In this document: piece by piece, positions 35,811 through 46,399 of the stretch
Layout of the letters: every line of letters starts with the position of its first letter
Position numbering within the stretch: the first letter of the stretch is position 1
The notes under the pieces: model-generated
The model's database searches: none
Told to the model about the DNA's origin: nothing
The model's input: only the letters and a program-made list of their open reading frames with translations
Program-made: the position numbers and the translations under genes
Assembly (NCBI GenBank): GCA_030248215.1
Contig: JASANG010001625.1
Span: forward strand, 82,733 to 146,732
DNA from: Enoplolaimus lenunculus
Lineage: Eukaryota > Nematoda > Enoplea > Enoplida > Thoracostomopsidae
Length of the DNA stretch: 64,000 nucleotides
Direction: 5' to 3'

Positions 35811-36245
35811 GATTTTTCCAGTCGCAATACAGGAGTGGCTGCGCTGCAATACTGGTCATAAGTTTTCCACGTTGCAAAATGGGAAGCACCTGTGCTACAC
35901 ATTGACCGCTTATGCTAATGCAAATGTCAGGGTAGTGGTATCAGTTCCCTGTCTACCCTCCGGCGCTGGCGCCGCGTTTGTTTCCTATTCCTCTCTAAAA
36001 TCAATCACATGAGTTAAATCATGCATCACAAGTTTGACACATTTTCATGGTATACACTATACAGCTTGAAGTATTTCCTATTTACCTATATACATGAAAC
36101 AACAAATATATAAACCAGTAAGTAAATCAGATTAGTAATCAACTTAATAAATAGAGTCAGTTTCCTGGCAAGACAAACCTGAATGCCTATACTTGATGCT
36201 AATTAGAATAAATGTAGGTAGGTAACCGTTGTAGTTTCGTTGCGT

Positions 36246-36620
36246 ACTGTAGTGACCCGAATACAGAGGGTGGAAACCATAAGAGGTAGACAAGGGTTTC
36301 CATATTGATTCCCAATACAATAGAAGCGTGTTAACGTCCATAAGTCATAAATGTTTAAATTAGAGTTTATAAATTAGAACAAAACAGAAAGGCATAGAGT
36401 GCTCAAAACAGACATACAGACAACCAGCAGAAACTTTATATAATCGAAAAAACATTAGCCGACATGACAAACAACAATAAATCCGAAGGAGAATGTAAAT
36501 TCTGATCAAAAGAAATATTTTTAAAAAAGAAGGATGTTGGATCCAACTATCATGACTTGAATTAAATATGAATAACAGTTCGTAACTGAATAACAGAAGG
36601 GCACCCACTGGAGAGGCAAC
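36246..36620 (-). mobile_element. Family B MITE, inverted copy
   Basis: Starts tactgtagtgacccgaatac; near the other end are aacagttcgtaactgaataa, cagaagggcacccactggag. The interior differs more than other copies. Between 36640 and 36760 gacag(c/a) words repeat (gcctggacagcagaaacag). Confidence 0.55.
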
Positions 36621-37232
36621 ATTAATATTTAAATCAATATAGCTGTCTTGACAGATATTGCTTAAAAATGTGGGTGAGTCGCCTGGACAGCAGAAACAGA
36701 AAGTCAGCCTGGACAGAAAGACCTCTCAAACAACCGGTACAGCAGGACAGCCGGGACAGACAAGTATGAAATCGTACATGAATAGGGTTATAGAAACCAG
36801 CTAATGGGTAAAGCAGGAGTTCGATTTGTACACGGATATTAAGAATAACGAAATTGATAATGATTAAAATAACGGAAACGGAAACAGAAAATGAATATTG
36901 AAGTATGAAAAATTCAAACATGTTTCATTTTTCTGTTAACACAATTGAAGCTTGCTAATATTTACCTTTGCTTTCTAAAATTTTAAAGAACAAATAGCGG
37001 ATGCATAAAAATTTTTATATTTGCATGAATTTTGTAATTTTTTATGTTGTATCGAACAATTGCAGTTAATTTGCAATGAAAAATGACGAGTTGTGTACGT
37101 GACCTATTGTTAATTTTGAGCATAAGGACAACAGAATTTCCGTATTTTGATAACGGAAACGGACACCGATTTCTACCGGAAATGGATATCTACTTACACC
37201 CTGCAGGAGTCTTTAAGCATTTTTGCTTACAG

Positions 37233-37327
37233 ATGCATTATTGTATGTTGTTGCGGGACAACCGGACCTGCATCAGCGTAACATGGGGCGCCCGATCAAA
37301 AATCGAAAACATGCAGAATATGCTACA
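37233..37327 (+). CDS. Candidate internal exon, unrecognised protein
   Basis: Preceded by a strong acceptor (catttttgcttacag) and followed by a possible donor (gctaca, then gtaaat). In phase 1 it encodes 31 codons, ALLYVVAGQPDLHQRN onward, basic at the C-terminal side. No partner exon was identified and the family is unknown. Confidence 0.25.
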
Positions 37328-37679
37328 GTAAATGAATGTCTCAGATCGCATAGAAGTTTTCAAACGAAATACGTATCGCTTTTATATTTGAATTGTGATT
37401 TCATTAGCGTACAATTTAAGGGATGGGTAAAATTAGGGCACTTGTACTAAATTTCTCTTACCAAGCTATCTCAACGCATAGCTTAAAGCCCATTTAATTT
37501 TTGGGAGCCGTGCTGCCAAAATGTTTGTTATAAGTTCAAACTAAAAGTATACGTTCCTACCTGGCTGGGTGCAGCCCGAGATCAGTTTATTACGTATTTT
37601 TATGTTCAAAAGTAGTTCTAAAATCGCTAAAAACCAAGCAATTTTAAAATATGTGCTACAATTGTTTGACAAAATTAAA

Positions 37680-37877
37680 GGCCAATGTTACTTTTAAGGT
37701 CGTAACAGTAAATTAAGCGTATTCCTAAGCCTAAACTTTAAAGCCTAAGCGTTGCAAAAGCGTATTCCTCAGCCTAAGCCTAAGGCTAAGCCTAAGCAAA
37801 AATGTAGTCTAAAATGTACGCCTACTTTTTTACAGACCCACCACTAACTGGGATGGCCCTAAAAAGTAACATGGGCC
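37680..37877. mobile_element. Family C MITE (TTAGGC core)
   Basis: Left ggccaatgttacttttaagg, right ccctaaaaagtaacatgggc: inverted repeats. Core of agcctaagc units split by cgttgcaaaagcgtattcc, then gcaaaaatgtagtctaaaat. Confidence 0.75.
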
Positions 37878-38895
37878 AAAATAAAGATGACGAAATTTAT
37901 TCAAATCATAAAAAATTGCGTGCATTTTTACTATATCTGTTGTAAAACGTTGCTCCACGGGGCGTGGCTAAGGATAGGGGTACCCTGTGCGTACATGATG
38001 AGATTCACTTAGAAACCAATTATTTTACCTCATGAAGCACGTCAAGAATAGACGTGAACTATTATGCACTCAAATAATCGAACACAAGACATTTTACTAT
38101 AAGTTAATAGTAAAAAGTTTAAATTGAGAAATACAATCGGCAAACATAAAACATCGGATATTTATGGCAAGAATAAAACCAATGTTAATTTGCAAGAGTA
38201 CCTGCCAGTTTTTCGGGTAAGCTTGCGTCATTAAGAAACATTTAAAACCCAATAGAAGTTGATATCGGACGAAAGGCAAGTCATGAGATTGCAGCCAAAG
38301 TTTGCCCTATGCTGATTTTTGTCTGAAAACGAATAGTTTATTACACCTTAGTCACAAAATTTACTATTTTTCAAAACCAAACCAGCTGCAATAAAAATTA
38401 AATTGGAAACAAGGGCCGGCATTCCAAACTCACATGTAAAGTATACCGACCATCGTCTGATCACAAATTGCGGAATCGCAGCGTTCTTGGTCATTAGTCT
38501 AAAACCTATTGCGTACTAAAATAATAACAGGTCCAACCGCCACTTCACAAAACTAGCTCATAACTCTAACTGCATTGTAAAGCTCATACGAAATCTAAAC
38601 AAAAACGTAATTTACTAAGTGTCAGTCCCACGTTACCGTTGGCTTGGGTTGCACACGAATTGCCCGCCTCTTTATTTTTTCTGTGGACACATTAGAGTAT
38701 CGCAATTACTCTGAGCGGACATTTTGTGCGCAATCCAAACCAATGGTAACGCGGGAGTGACATAAAATCGCCTTATTCAAGTCGTACGAGTTGTAGTGTC
38801 TATTAAAACTTGATCCCCAAGTTTGGCTATTCGGCTATATATACACCTCTGCGTTTGGGCAATCAATACACGTACATTCTCACAGATATTAAACT
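37878..38895. other. No gene seen
   Basis: AT-rich. No exon-like frame with splice sites, and no repeat family recognised. Confidence 0.35.
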
Positions 38896-38898
38896 TTC

Positions 38899-39092
38899 AG
38901 GCCCATTAAAAATCAGAGGCGGAACGTTGTTCTATGACGCCGGAACAGAGAAAAGCTTTTTAGGGTTTAGGTTAGGTATTGTATTTTTATAATAGAAAGC
39001 TCGTTTTTTACGCTTCGGCGTTAGGCTCGGTATAGGCTAAACCTTAGGTTTAGGAATATGCTTATACTGTTCCGACCCTGATAATATTGGCC
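38899..39092. mobile_element. Family C MITE
   Basis: Left ggcccattaaaaatcagagg, right ccgaccctgataatattggc. Interior tttagggtttaggttaggta and ggtataggctaaaccttagg: the core has drifted to TTTAGG/TTAGGT. Confidence 0.6.
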
Positions 39093-40384
39093 AATTTTTC
39101 AAAGAGACAGCCCCGCAACATTGGATCGCGGGGACAAGAAACTTCTTGATAGGCCCCACGAAAATTTTCCCTATAAAGTGTATTTTTTGAAAATAACAAA
39201 ATTCTAGTCAGGGTTGCAAAGTCTTCCGAATTTTACTGCGTAATATTTTCTGACGGCAACCGTCTGTAGTGTTCTGTTTGAAGTTTATTGGCGACTACAG
39301 CACTAAATTCGTTTCAAACCTGTAGACGATTGCTAAAATTGAAAGATTCAACCGACAACACCTGTCCTGATTTTGTTATTAGAGTCAAGAACACTTCCAC
39401 AATTTCATAATTTAAGTATTCGTCCACGAAAACCAGTTACAAATAGCAGTTGTCTTGAAATTAAAAATGTTGAAAAATTAAAAAAATAGTAGCACATGCT
39501 GCCGTTTATTGTACAGTAGATGGCAACCGTCTATACTGAATAGGTTAAAAAGTCTCCAAACGATAGATTAAATGCATAAGAATATAAAGCAACATAAAAT
39601 CGCTGAACAGCCACAGTTTTTTGTTATGTAACTATAATTTTCGCGAAACAGATGGGACACGTTTTTTCATGGGAACCCATCGGGCGGCAACGCAAAATCA
39701 TTCATTGGGTGGATCGAAAAGGGCTGAGCGCTGGCCACCCGACTCCCATCTCTGATGCAGCAGCTATGTAATTGTGCAAAGTGTCAGAATTCGTTTCCGT
39801 ATATATATCACTTTGCAACCGCTGATGAAGTTGCTAAAATATATAAAAAACTAGTATCAGAAGATCTCGGAGAACAGTTGAAGTTCGGCTTGTGATACGT
39901 ATGTTATTAAGCAGTTACGTCTTGTTCTCTACTCGTGCATGCTTGAATGGCAACATTTTCGCTGCCGCAGATATTCAAACACACGTTGATATCTTGGTTT
40001 GAACCTGCACTGACAGCTGTTCAGCATGCTCTCCTCTCAGTGTGCACGATTCCAGTGTACTGAAAATAATTGTCATAGGCAACATACTGCACTGTATACT
40101 GCAGGATCAAACGCTGCGTTTAAAAGAGCTGACTTAACATTTCATCGGATGAGAATATTATTTTTGGTTTTTATAAGGTGATTGTTAAGAATCTTATGTT
40201 TTTGTGCGGTACCATGGTTTTGATTTGGGTGCCAGCTAACGTTAATCCGGACATCAACTAGAGGATTAGCATTTGCGTAGGCGCTGCGGGATTTTTAATA
40301 AATAATTTTTACAGTGCCGCGCGTCGGCGAGCATATCGCAACCGTTACCCTTAAAGCAGAAATAAGAATCTCGGTCATTTGGCA

Positions 40385-40475
40385 CATATCGGTCTTGGTC
40401 TCACTTTTTTGAGCTTAAGTGGTTTGGAACCGACACCAGAAGTCGAGGATTCAGCAAATGTGTGACTGTATTGTT
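40385..40475 (+). mobile_element. Family D repeat, left half (split by the LINE)
   Basis: cggtcttggtctcacttttt and accagaagtcgaggattcag, caaatgtgtgactgtattg match 50.07-50.16 kb, but the match stops at the LINE. The right half resumes at 44527. Confidence 0.7.
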
Positions 40476-40552
40476 ATCTATATATCATATATTTACTATA
40501 TATTATTTTACATATTTTCTTCATGTAGCTATTAGTTACATAATACGTATTT

Positions 40553-41199
40553 ATGGAACAAAACGAAGATGATGGTGATGACGAATTTTCGGAAGCGGTG
40601 CCTGATGCCACCGGGACGGGCGGTGGTTCGTCAACAACAACAATCGGCGGCAATCGTTGGCCGCAGTCCCGCCCGGTCCACCTCAGAGGGCCGGTGTCGA
40701 AGAATCAGGGCTTAGTCCCTTAGTTTTGAACTTAGACATAACCACAAGTGACAATGCCTGTTCAGGTAGGGGGGCCGTAGCGCCTGCTGTACTACCTGGG
40801 CAGGCATTAGCTTTGTCAGTCGAACAAGACTCGTCCTGTTCAGCAGAGGGGGAGCTCCAAAGCTTGCTGTATCTGCTGGAAAGCGGGTCTGATCAGTCTA
40901 AACAGATTTCTGAGCTTAGGCAGAAATCGAGCGACTTTTGGAAGAAATTTCCTTCCAAGGGCCAACCGAAACCGCCTCAACAGAAAGGCTATGGCCTTAG
41001 CGGTGCTCAGAAAAAAAAGAACAAGAAATTAGCTGCAGAGATAAATTTCCCACCCTTACCTCCGGGGGCAGATATTCCACCTACTTCGGGGGAAGGTCAG
41101 AGCAAGCGCAATAGAAGTCCGACGGGGAAACTCCAGAGGACAGGAAAACAGTCAAAATCAGCTATAAGCAAGCAGCTCAAGGAAGTCGGAAGCTTTTAG
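40553..41199 (+). pseudogene. LINE ORF1 (gag-like), frameshifted
   Basis: An ATG at 40553 begins an acidic stretch (MEQNEDDGDDEFSEA); the frame then shifts near 40655, and a 180-codon frame continues to 41199. It is rich in Pro, Gln and Lys, includes a Leu-rich helix (LQSLLYLLESG) and a lysine cluster (QKKKNKKLA). No zinc knuckle is visible. A further in-frame piece in another frame, 41220-41398 (EHDKITEQITQLKRKD onward), follows. Confidence 0.6.
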
Positions 41200-41379
41200 C
41201 ACATGACTGTGAAAATCCTACAAGGAAATTCACACCTGAAGAGCATGATAAGATTACTGAACAGATCACCCAGCTTAAAAGGAAAGATCCTAATAGAGGA
41301 AAGATCCACTTCGAAGTAAGTGGACTTTCACAAGATGGATTCAGCATGTACACTGACTGTGCAGTAGCTGAAAGAAGCA

Positions 41380-44300
41380 ATGAAGGAAATAGACTTTGAT
41401 GGTCTAAGTTCGCTGGAAACGCTGACCGAGAAGGAACTGAACCTCGTTACGACTGGTTATAGGATGCGATGCAAATGCCCATCATCTAATTTGGGGCAGC
41501 ACGAAGCGAAAAGGGCTAGCCTTGCTATCCATGAGTTTGCCAAGAAACCATGTTGGTGGACTGAAACGTTGGATAGATTAAGGAAGAAATCCAGAAAACT
41601 TTATCGTTATGCAGTAAGATTCTGCACTGATAAAGACTGGTCTAAATACAGGAAAACTCAAAGACTATATAAAGCAGATTAAAGAAGCACAGAAGAACTC
41701 CTGGAGGAAGTTCTGTGGGGAACTGTCTAGTGTTAAAGATACAAGTAGAATTGTTAAAATCTGTTCAAAAAGTTGGAAATAGAAATTAACACAAGTTAAG
41801 AAAAGTAATGATGAGTTAACAGAGACGTGTAAAGAAACCTTAGAATGTCTTTTAACTAGCCATTTTCCAGAAGCTATTCTGGGTGAGATTGTTAATAAGA
41901 TTAACATCCGCAAACACTTTTATAGAGTTAACGCTGCGGATAAAAGTATAATTAATGAGATAGTTACACCTAACCTTGTTGGAGTATCGGTAATTTTAAG
42001 AGCTTTAAAGCACGTGGAGTAGGTGGCAGTCACCCAAGACTCTTACAAGTAGGTATTGATATACTTTTACCAATACTTATTACGATATATAAAGCGTCGT
42101 TGATTAAAGGATATATACCGAGATTATTGAGAGAAGCTAAAGTTATCTTCTTGCTGAAACCAGGGAAAGATGATTATACCGAAGCCAAGAGTTTTTAGAC
42201 CAATCTGTCTAACATCCTTTCTGTTGGAAGGCCTTGAAAGACTAATGAACAGATGGTTAAGGAAACAGATTGGGAACAAGATGCATAGAAACCAGCATGC
42301 ATATCACAGAGGGAAAAGTACAACGACAGCATTGAGCAATTTAATTGCACAAGTAGACGATAGTATGACCAAGAATAAACACACGGTCTGTGTTTTTATA
42401 GACATTGGGGGTGCTTTTGATAGTATTAATTTAGATTCCTTCAAAAAGGCCTTTGAGGCTTTCAAGCTAAATCGCATAGTTAAGAACTGGCTCACAGAAC
42501 TACTGATTAACAGATGGGTAACAGAATACTTCGGCATATGTGCAAGCATATTCAGATGATGTAGTTATAGCAAGTAGTAGTGGAAATGAGATAATAGCAG
42601 TAAGAAGAGTTCAAACAACGTTAGATAAGATTTATCAGTGGTGTTCAAAAAGAGGGTTAACTATAAATCCCAATAAATGCAATGCTATGATGTTCACAGG
42701 GCGATAACGTGTTTAGTATCAAAGGACATAGAAAGTACTCGGCTGAGATCAATCAACTTGATGTGCTCAGCTTTCCTTCAGATTACATGTCAGGTAAAAT
42801 AATAGATTAACCGACATGGAATGTGTTGTTTCCATCTAGAGTATTTTGGAATAATTTTATAAAAGATTTTTAAAGAAGACGATATAGTATGCTACACTGA
42901 TGGCTCTGTCGTTAAAGTGCAGCAAGGAAATTAGCAGGTGCTGGAATTTTCGCAGAGCACTTCATGGTCAGCCGATTACTCAGCCGATCACTAGGAGAGT
43001 ATGTCTCAGTTTTCCAGACAGAAATCCTTGCGATCAAAATATGCGCAGAAGAGTTAACAGGAAGGAATACTGCTAAAAAGAATACTCGTTATTTCAGACA
43101 GTCATGCGGGGTTCACGTTATAACCGGGGCAGTTTGGGACACGTTTGGTCCCTATTAGACTATTGGGTCACATTTTGTCTGCTTGTAGATCCCATATCGT
43201 ATTCAAAAATTCGTATTTGTCTGCTAATATAATGTGTAGGTCACTTTTTGTCCTTCAATATCATATGATACTCGAGGTATTGTCTGCGAATATCATATGA
43301 TATATTTTCAAATGTTTGTATAGTTGAGGTAACATACCCAAATTGTCCTGTTGAATATCATATGATACTAGAATTTGAAATTTGAATTTTTGAATTATGA
43401 AGCTGTGGTTTCGATTTTGTGTCGGAAATGATTTGCAGACATGTATTTGGTATTTAAAACACGTTTGTGCCTCTGCCGTCCAACTTTTCATTCATTTATT
43501 AGTACCCAAATGTTACACTGTCCCGATGAATATTATATGATATTCGTTGAAATTTTGGAATATCATATTATATTCGCATAAATGTCTGACAGTGTCCCGT
43601 GACATATCATCCCTTGTACACATTGATCATTTGAGAGCGATGGTTTGTAAGCTAATGTCATATGGCATTCGAGTTTTGTCTGTTGACCAGATATAAGTGC
43701 CCGAACTTTAACGTTGACGTCGAATCAACATGCGACAAACCGTGTCCCGCCTGCCCCGGTTATAACTTGATCCCCGCAGGCAGCACTGAAAGCTTTACAT
43801 AGTATCAAAATTAGATCTAAAATAGTTAACGAGTGTCGAATACAATTAAAGAGCTTTCACAATTAAATGAAGTTTGAGCGTAGTGTGGGCACCGGGTCAC
43901 TCTAATGTAACTGATAATGATTTATCGGATGAATTAGCAAGGCGTGGATCAGGTAGACCATTTTTATGAGGCCAGAACCAGTATGACTATATGTAAGCGG
44001 GAGGTTCGCTTAAGAATTACATCATGGATGCACAGAAAATTTATATAGATGGATAAATTAAAAAAATCTGTAAATTTAGAAGATCAATAATTCAAGAACC
44101 AAACATAAGAAGAAGTAGATTTTTATAGAAGCTTAATAAAGACAAACTTAGACAATGTGTTCAGATTTTATCGGGACATTGTTGGTTAGGTTATCACTTA
44201 TTTAGAATGAGAGTAGCTCAAGATAAAATTTGTTCAGAATGCAATGTAAGTGAGACTGCTTAGCACTTTTTATGCGTATGCAAGCAGTGGGAAGAAAAAC

Positions 44301-44395
44301 GCTAGCAATTTCTTGGTAGGAAAACATTAGCTGTTAGAGAAATTAGATCTCTTGATATAAGAAAAAATCTATAAGTTTATTATTGAAACAGAACG
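41380..44395 (+). pseudogene. LINE ORF2 (RT + RNase H), broken, endonuclease deleted
   Basis: WWTETLDRLRKKSRKLY (41554-41604) is the usual linker between endonuclease and RT, yet ORF1-like sequence ends just before, so almost all of the endonuclease is gone. RT blocks follow in shifting frames: FRPICLTSFLLEGLERL, QHAYHRGKSTTTAL, VFIDIGGAFDSI, then directly AYSDDVVIASSS near 42538. The conserved PQGG..SPxLW block normally between these last two is absent, an internal deletion. RNase H begins CYTDGSVV (about 42892), is cut at ISDSHA (about 43092-43107), and resumes as AALKALHSIKIRSKI near 43780. A knuckle (CSECNVSETA, stop, HFLC) ends it. Confidence 0.8.
43106..43777. mobile_element. Family J inverted-repeat element inside the LINE RNase H
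   Basis: Left terminus gcggggttcacgttataacc, ggggcag, gggacacg; the right terminus inverted is gcggggatcaagttataacc, ggggcag, gggacacg: about 36 bp with few mismatches. 672 bp, no protein frame of note. The interior carries at least five copies of the palindrome atatcatatgatat or a close variant. Target duplication not clear. Confidence 0.85.
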
Positions 44396-44526
44396 TCTAA
44401 AGGTTAATGTAGAATGACACACAGAGTATATAAGGTCTTAGGATGTCGCAATCGACAATGTTTTACTTTGTCTACGCGAACGCCCCCACAGTGGCGTCAT
44501 ATCCTTTTCTCACTTTATCTATCTAT

Positions 44527-44795
44527 CTGTGGTTGATAAATAAAATTTCTCTGAAAAATTGTGACATTTCATAGTTACGCAAAAATTATGAGCAGATATT
44601 CTGAAAAAGCAATAAAAACTATCAAAAACACAACAAACTACAGAAAAATATTAGAAATAATTTATTTTCAAAATTTTAATATTTTTCAGTGATAATAATA
44701 ATTGACCGAGACATTCACGGTCGACCTCGGTACTCAGATCTCAGTCCCAGGCTCCGTTTTAAGCGAGACCGCCCATCCCTGCCATAAAGTACTGC
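44527..44795 (+). mobile_element. Family D repeat, right half
   Basis: ctgtggttgataaataaaat, catagttacgcaaaaattat, gagcagatattctgaaaaag and ttgaccgagacattcacgg track 50.18-50.41 kb in order. It completes the copy begun at 40385. Confidence 0.7.
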
Positions 44796-45679
44796 ACGTT
44801 TCACAACGTGCAGATATCGCCTTTGGGCAACGCTGTAATCTAAGGTACCGTAACGCATAAAAAATTTTCTCCCCCAAGTGGTTGTTGCTAGCAAGTATAA
44901 AAACAATATACAACCACAGGTCATAGCAGTTTCCTATCAATGATGCGAACGTTTTCGGATGTCGTTGTGCTGTTCTATAGTTTCTTGAATTTCATAGCCC
45001 ATCTTTATACACATTAACACACAAACTTATAAATTGAGTCAAATCCGACACCTGATATTTCTGAAATACATTAAAAGAATTTTAAATTATGCCTTACGGT
45101 TGTCGACAGCTGAACTATTACTATAAACTCTGACTAAGGCTAGATAAAAACACTTACCAAGCTGTGCGTCCACACAATCGGAAAACACACAAATTCGGAC
45201 GTAGATTAAACTGAGTACTGATATCTTTAATTTTGAATTATATAAGCCTAGATTACCTTTAATATAAGCGTTGACCTGAACAGAACGACACGTACGTATA
45301 TCGATACTGTAACGTGGGCGGACGAATAAGTTTTTTTCTACATTAGTGACAATGTCCGTCGTCAGCAGACAGGCAGTTAACTAATTTTCGAAACGCCGCT
45401 GCTGCGCTGGCGTATATATTAGATTGCTCTGTGGTTGAGGCTAGCAAACTGCAGCTACAGCAGACGGAAGATGCCAGGAAGAATATAGCAGCAGGAATCT
45501 TTACAGTGAAGCAATTGGCGCTAAATAGCAACGCTAGTCGCTAGTCGGAGCCGTACAGTTTAACTATTGCTTATGGACCTAGCGCCGGTAATACCAGGAC
45601 GCCAAACAGAGAACTGCTACCTAAGAACGCCGTTTGTACCAGGCGTAATTGTAAAACAACGAGCTTGTATTAAACTTAC

Positions 45680-46073
45680 TGCACAACTTTTCAAGACTAA
45701 CCCATCGCCGAGCTAAAGGTTTTATTAAAGCACAAACTGAACCATCTTTCACCGATATACAGCAAATTTTATACCAATGTAATAACCCAAACATCATTAG
45801 TTGAAAGAATGCTAAGAATATGTTATTTTTTGAAATATACCATGAAAACATAATTTTAAATCTAAGAGATTTCAACCTTTTTAACAGTCAAAATAATATT
45901 CTTGGAATTTGAACTTATACTTATATTTTTGAAGGCAAGAAAAGACAAAGGGGGCAACACCCGCTACAATGCTTGTCTTTTTTAACATACGTACAAGTTT
46001 TATGCAAGCGGTTGCACTTTGATGCACAGCTATATCGCTCATGTTAGTTAAATGTTCCCAAAGATATGCCAAA
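45680..46073 (-). CDS. Two candidate exons of an unrecognised minus-strand gene
   Basis: 46073-45991 reads LAYLWEHLTNMSDIAVHQSA onward to a gtatgt donor; 45736-45680 reads CALIKPLARRWVSLEKLC and ends at a strong gtaagt donor. They join in phase 1. The helical, Leu/Ala-rich character recalls HEAT-type repeats, but acceptors are weak and no other exon was secured. May be chance. Confidence 0.22.
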
Positions 46074-46399
46074 CTACGCATTTAAAAAGTATTAAGATAA
46101 ACATGCTTAACCTCTTCAAAATTTTCTAAAATTATATTAAATAAGCGAAACAAAAACGCCCCAACAATTAGCTATTGCTGTAAATCTATAAAACCTTATG
46201 CGTGAATAACACTTTCCTGTGCATCGATAGATTTGGCAAAATCTTTAGAATTCTACCTCTATTTTTTGTTGAAAACTAAAATTTATACGTTAAAGTTAGA
46301 AGTGCACAAAATCCTGCATAATTCTCCAAAAATACACCATGTTTCTCTTACCACATCAAACTCCGGTTCCCGAATACTCTATTTTTTGCTATTAATCAA

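Larger units (their letters stand above)
40476..44526 (+). mobile_element. Decayed RNase H-bearing non-LTR retrotransposon (I/R1/LOA-like)
   Basis: In order: ORF1 (40553-41199), a remnant of the ORF2 pre-RT linker with its endonuclease missing, reverse transcriptase, an RNase H domain interrupted by another transposon, and a C-terminal Cys/His knuckle (CSEC at about 44233 onward). The 3' end is short tatc repeats rather than poly(A). Flanking ttatctat (40474-40481) and ttatctat (44515-44522) may be a target duplication. Stops and frameshifts throughout show it is dead. An RNase H plus CCHC-like tail fits the I/R1/LOA groups; the exact clade is inferred. Confidence 0.85.

Noticed and set aside
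40657..41199. Stand-alone host gene for the 180-codon frame
   Set aside because: It precedes RT and RNase H pieces on the same strand inside one insertion, so it is LINE ORF1.
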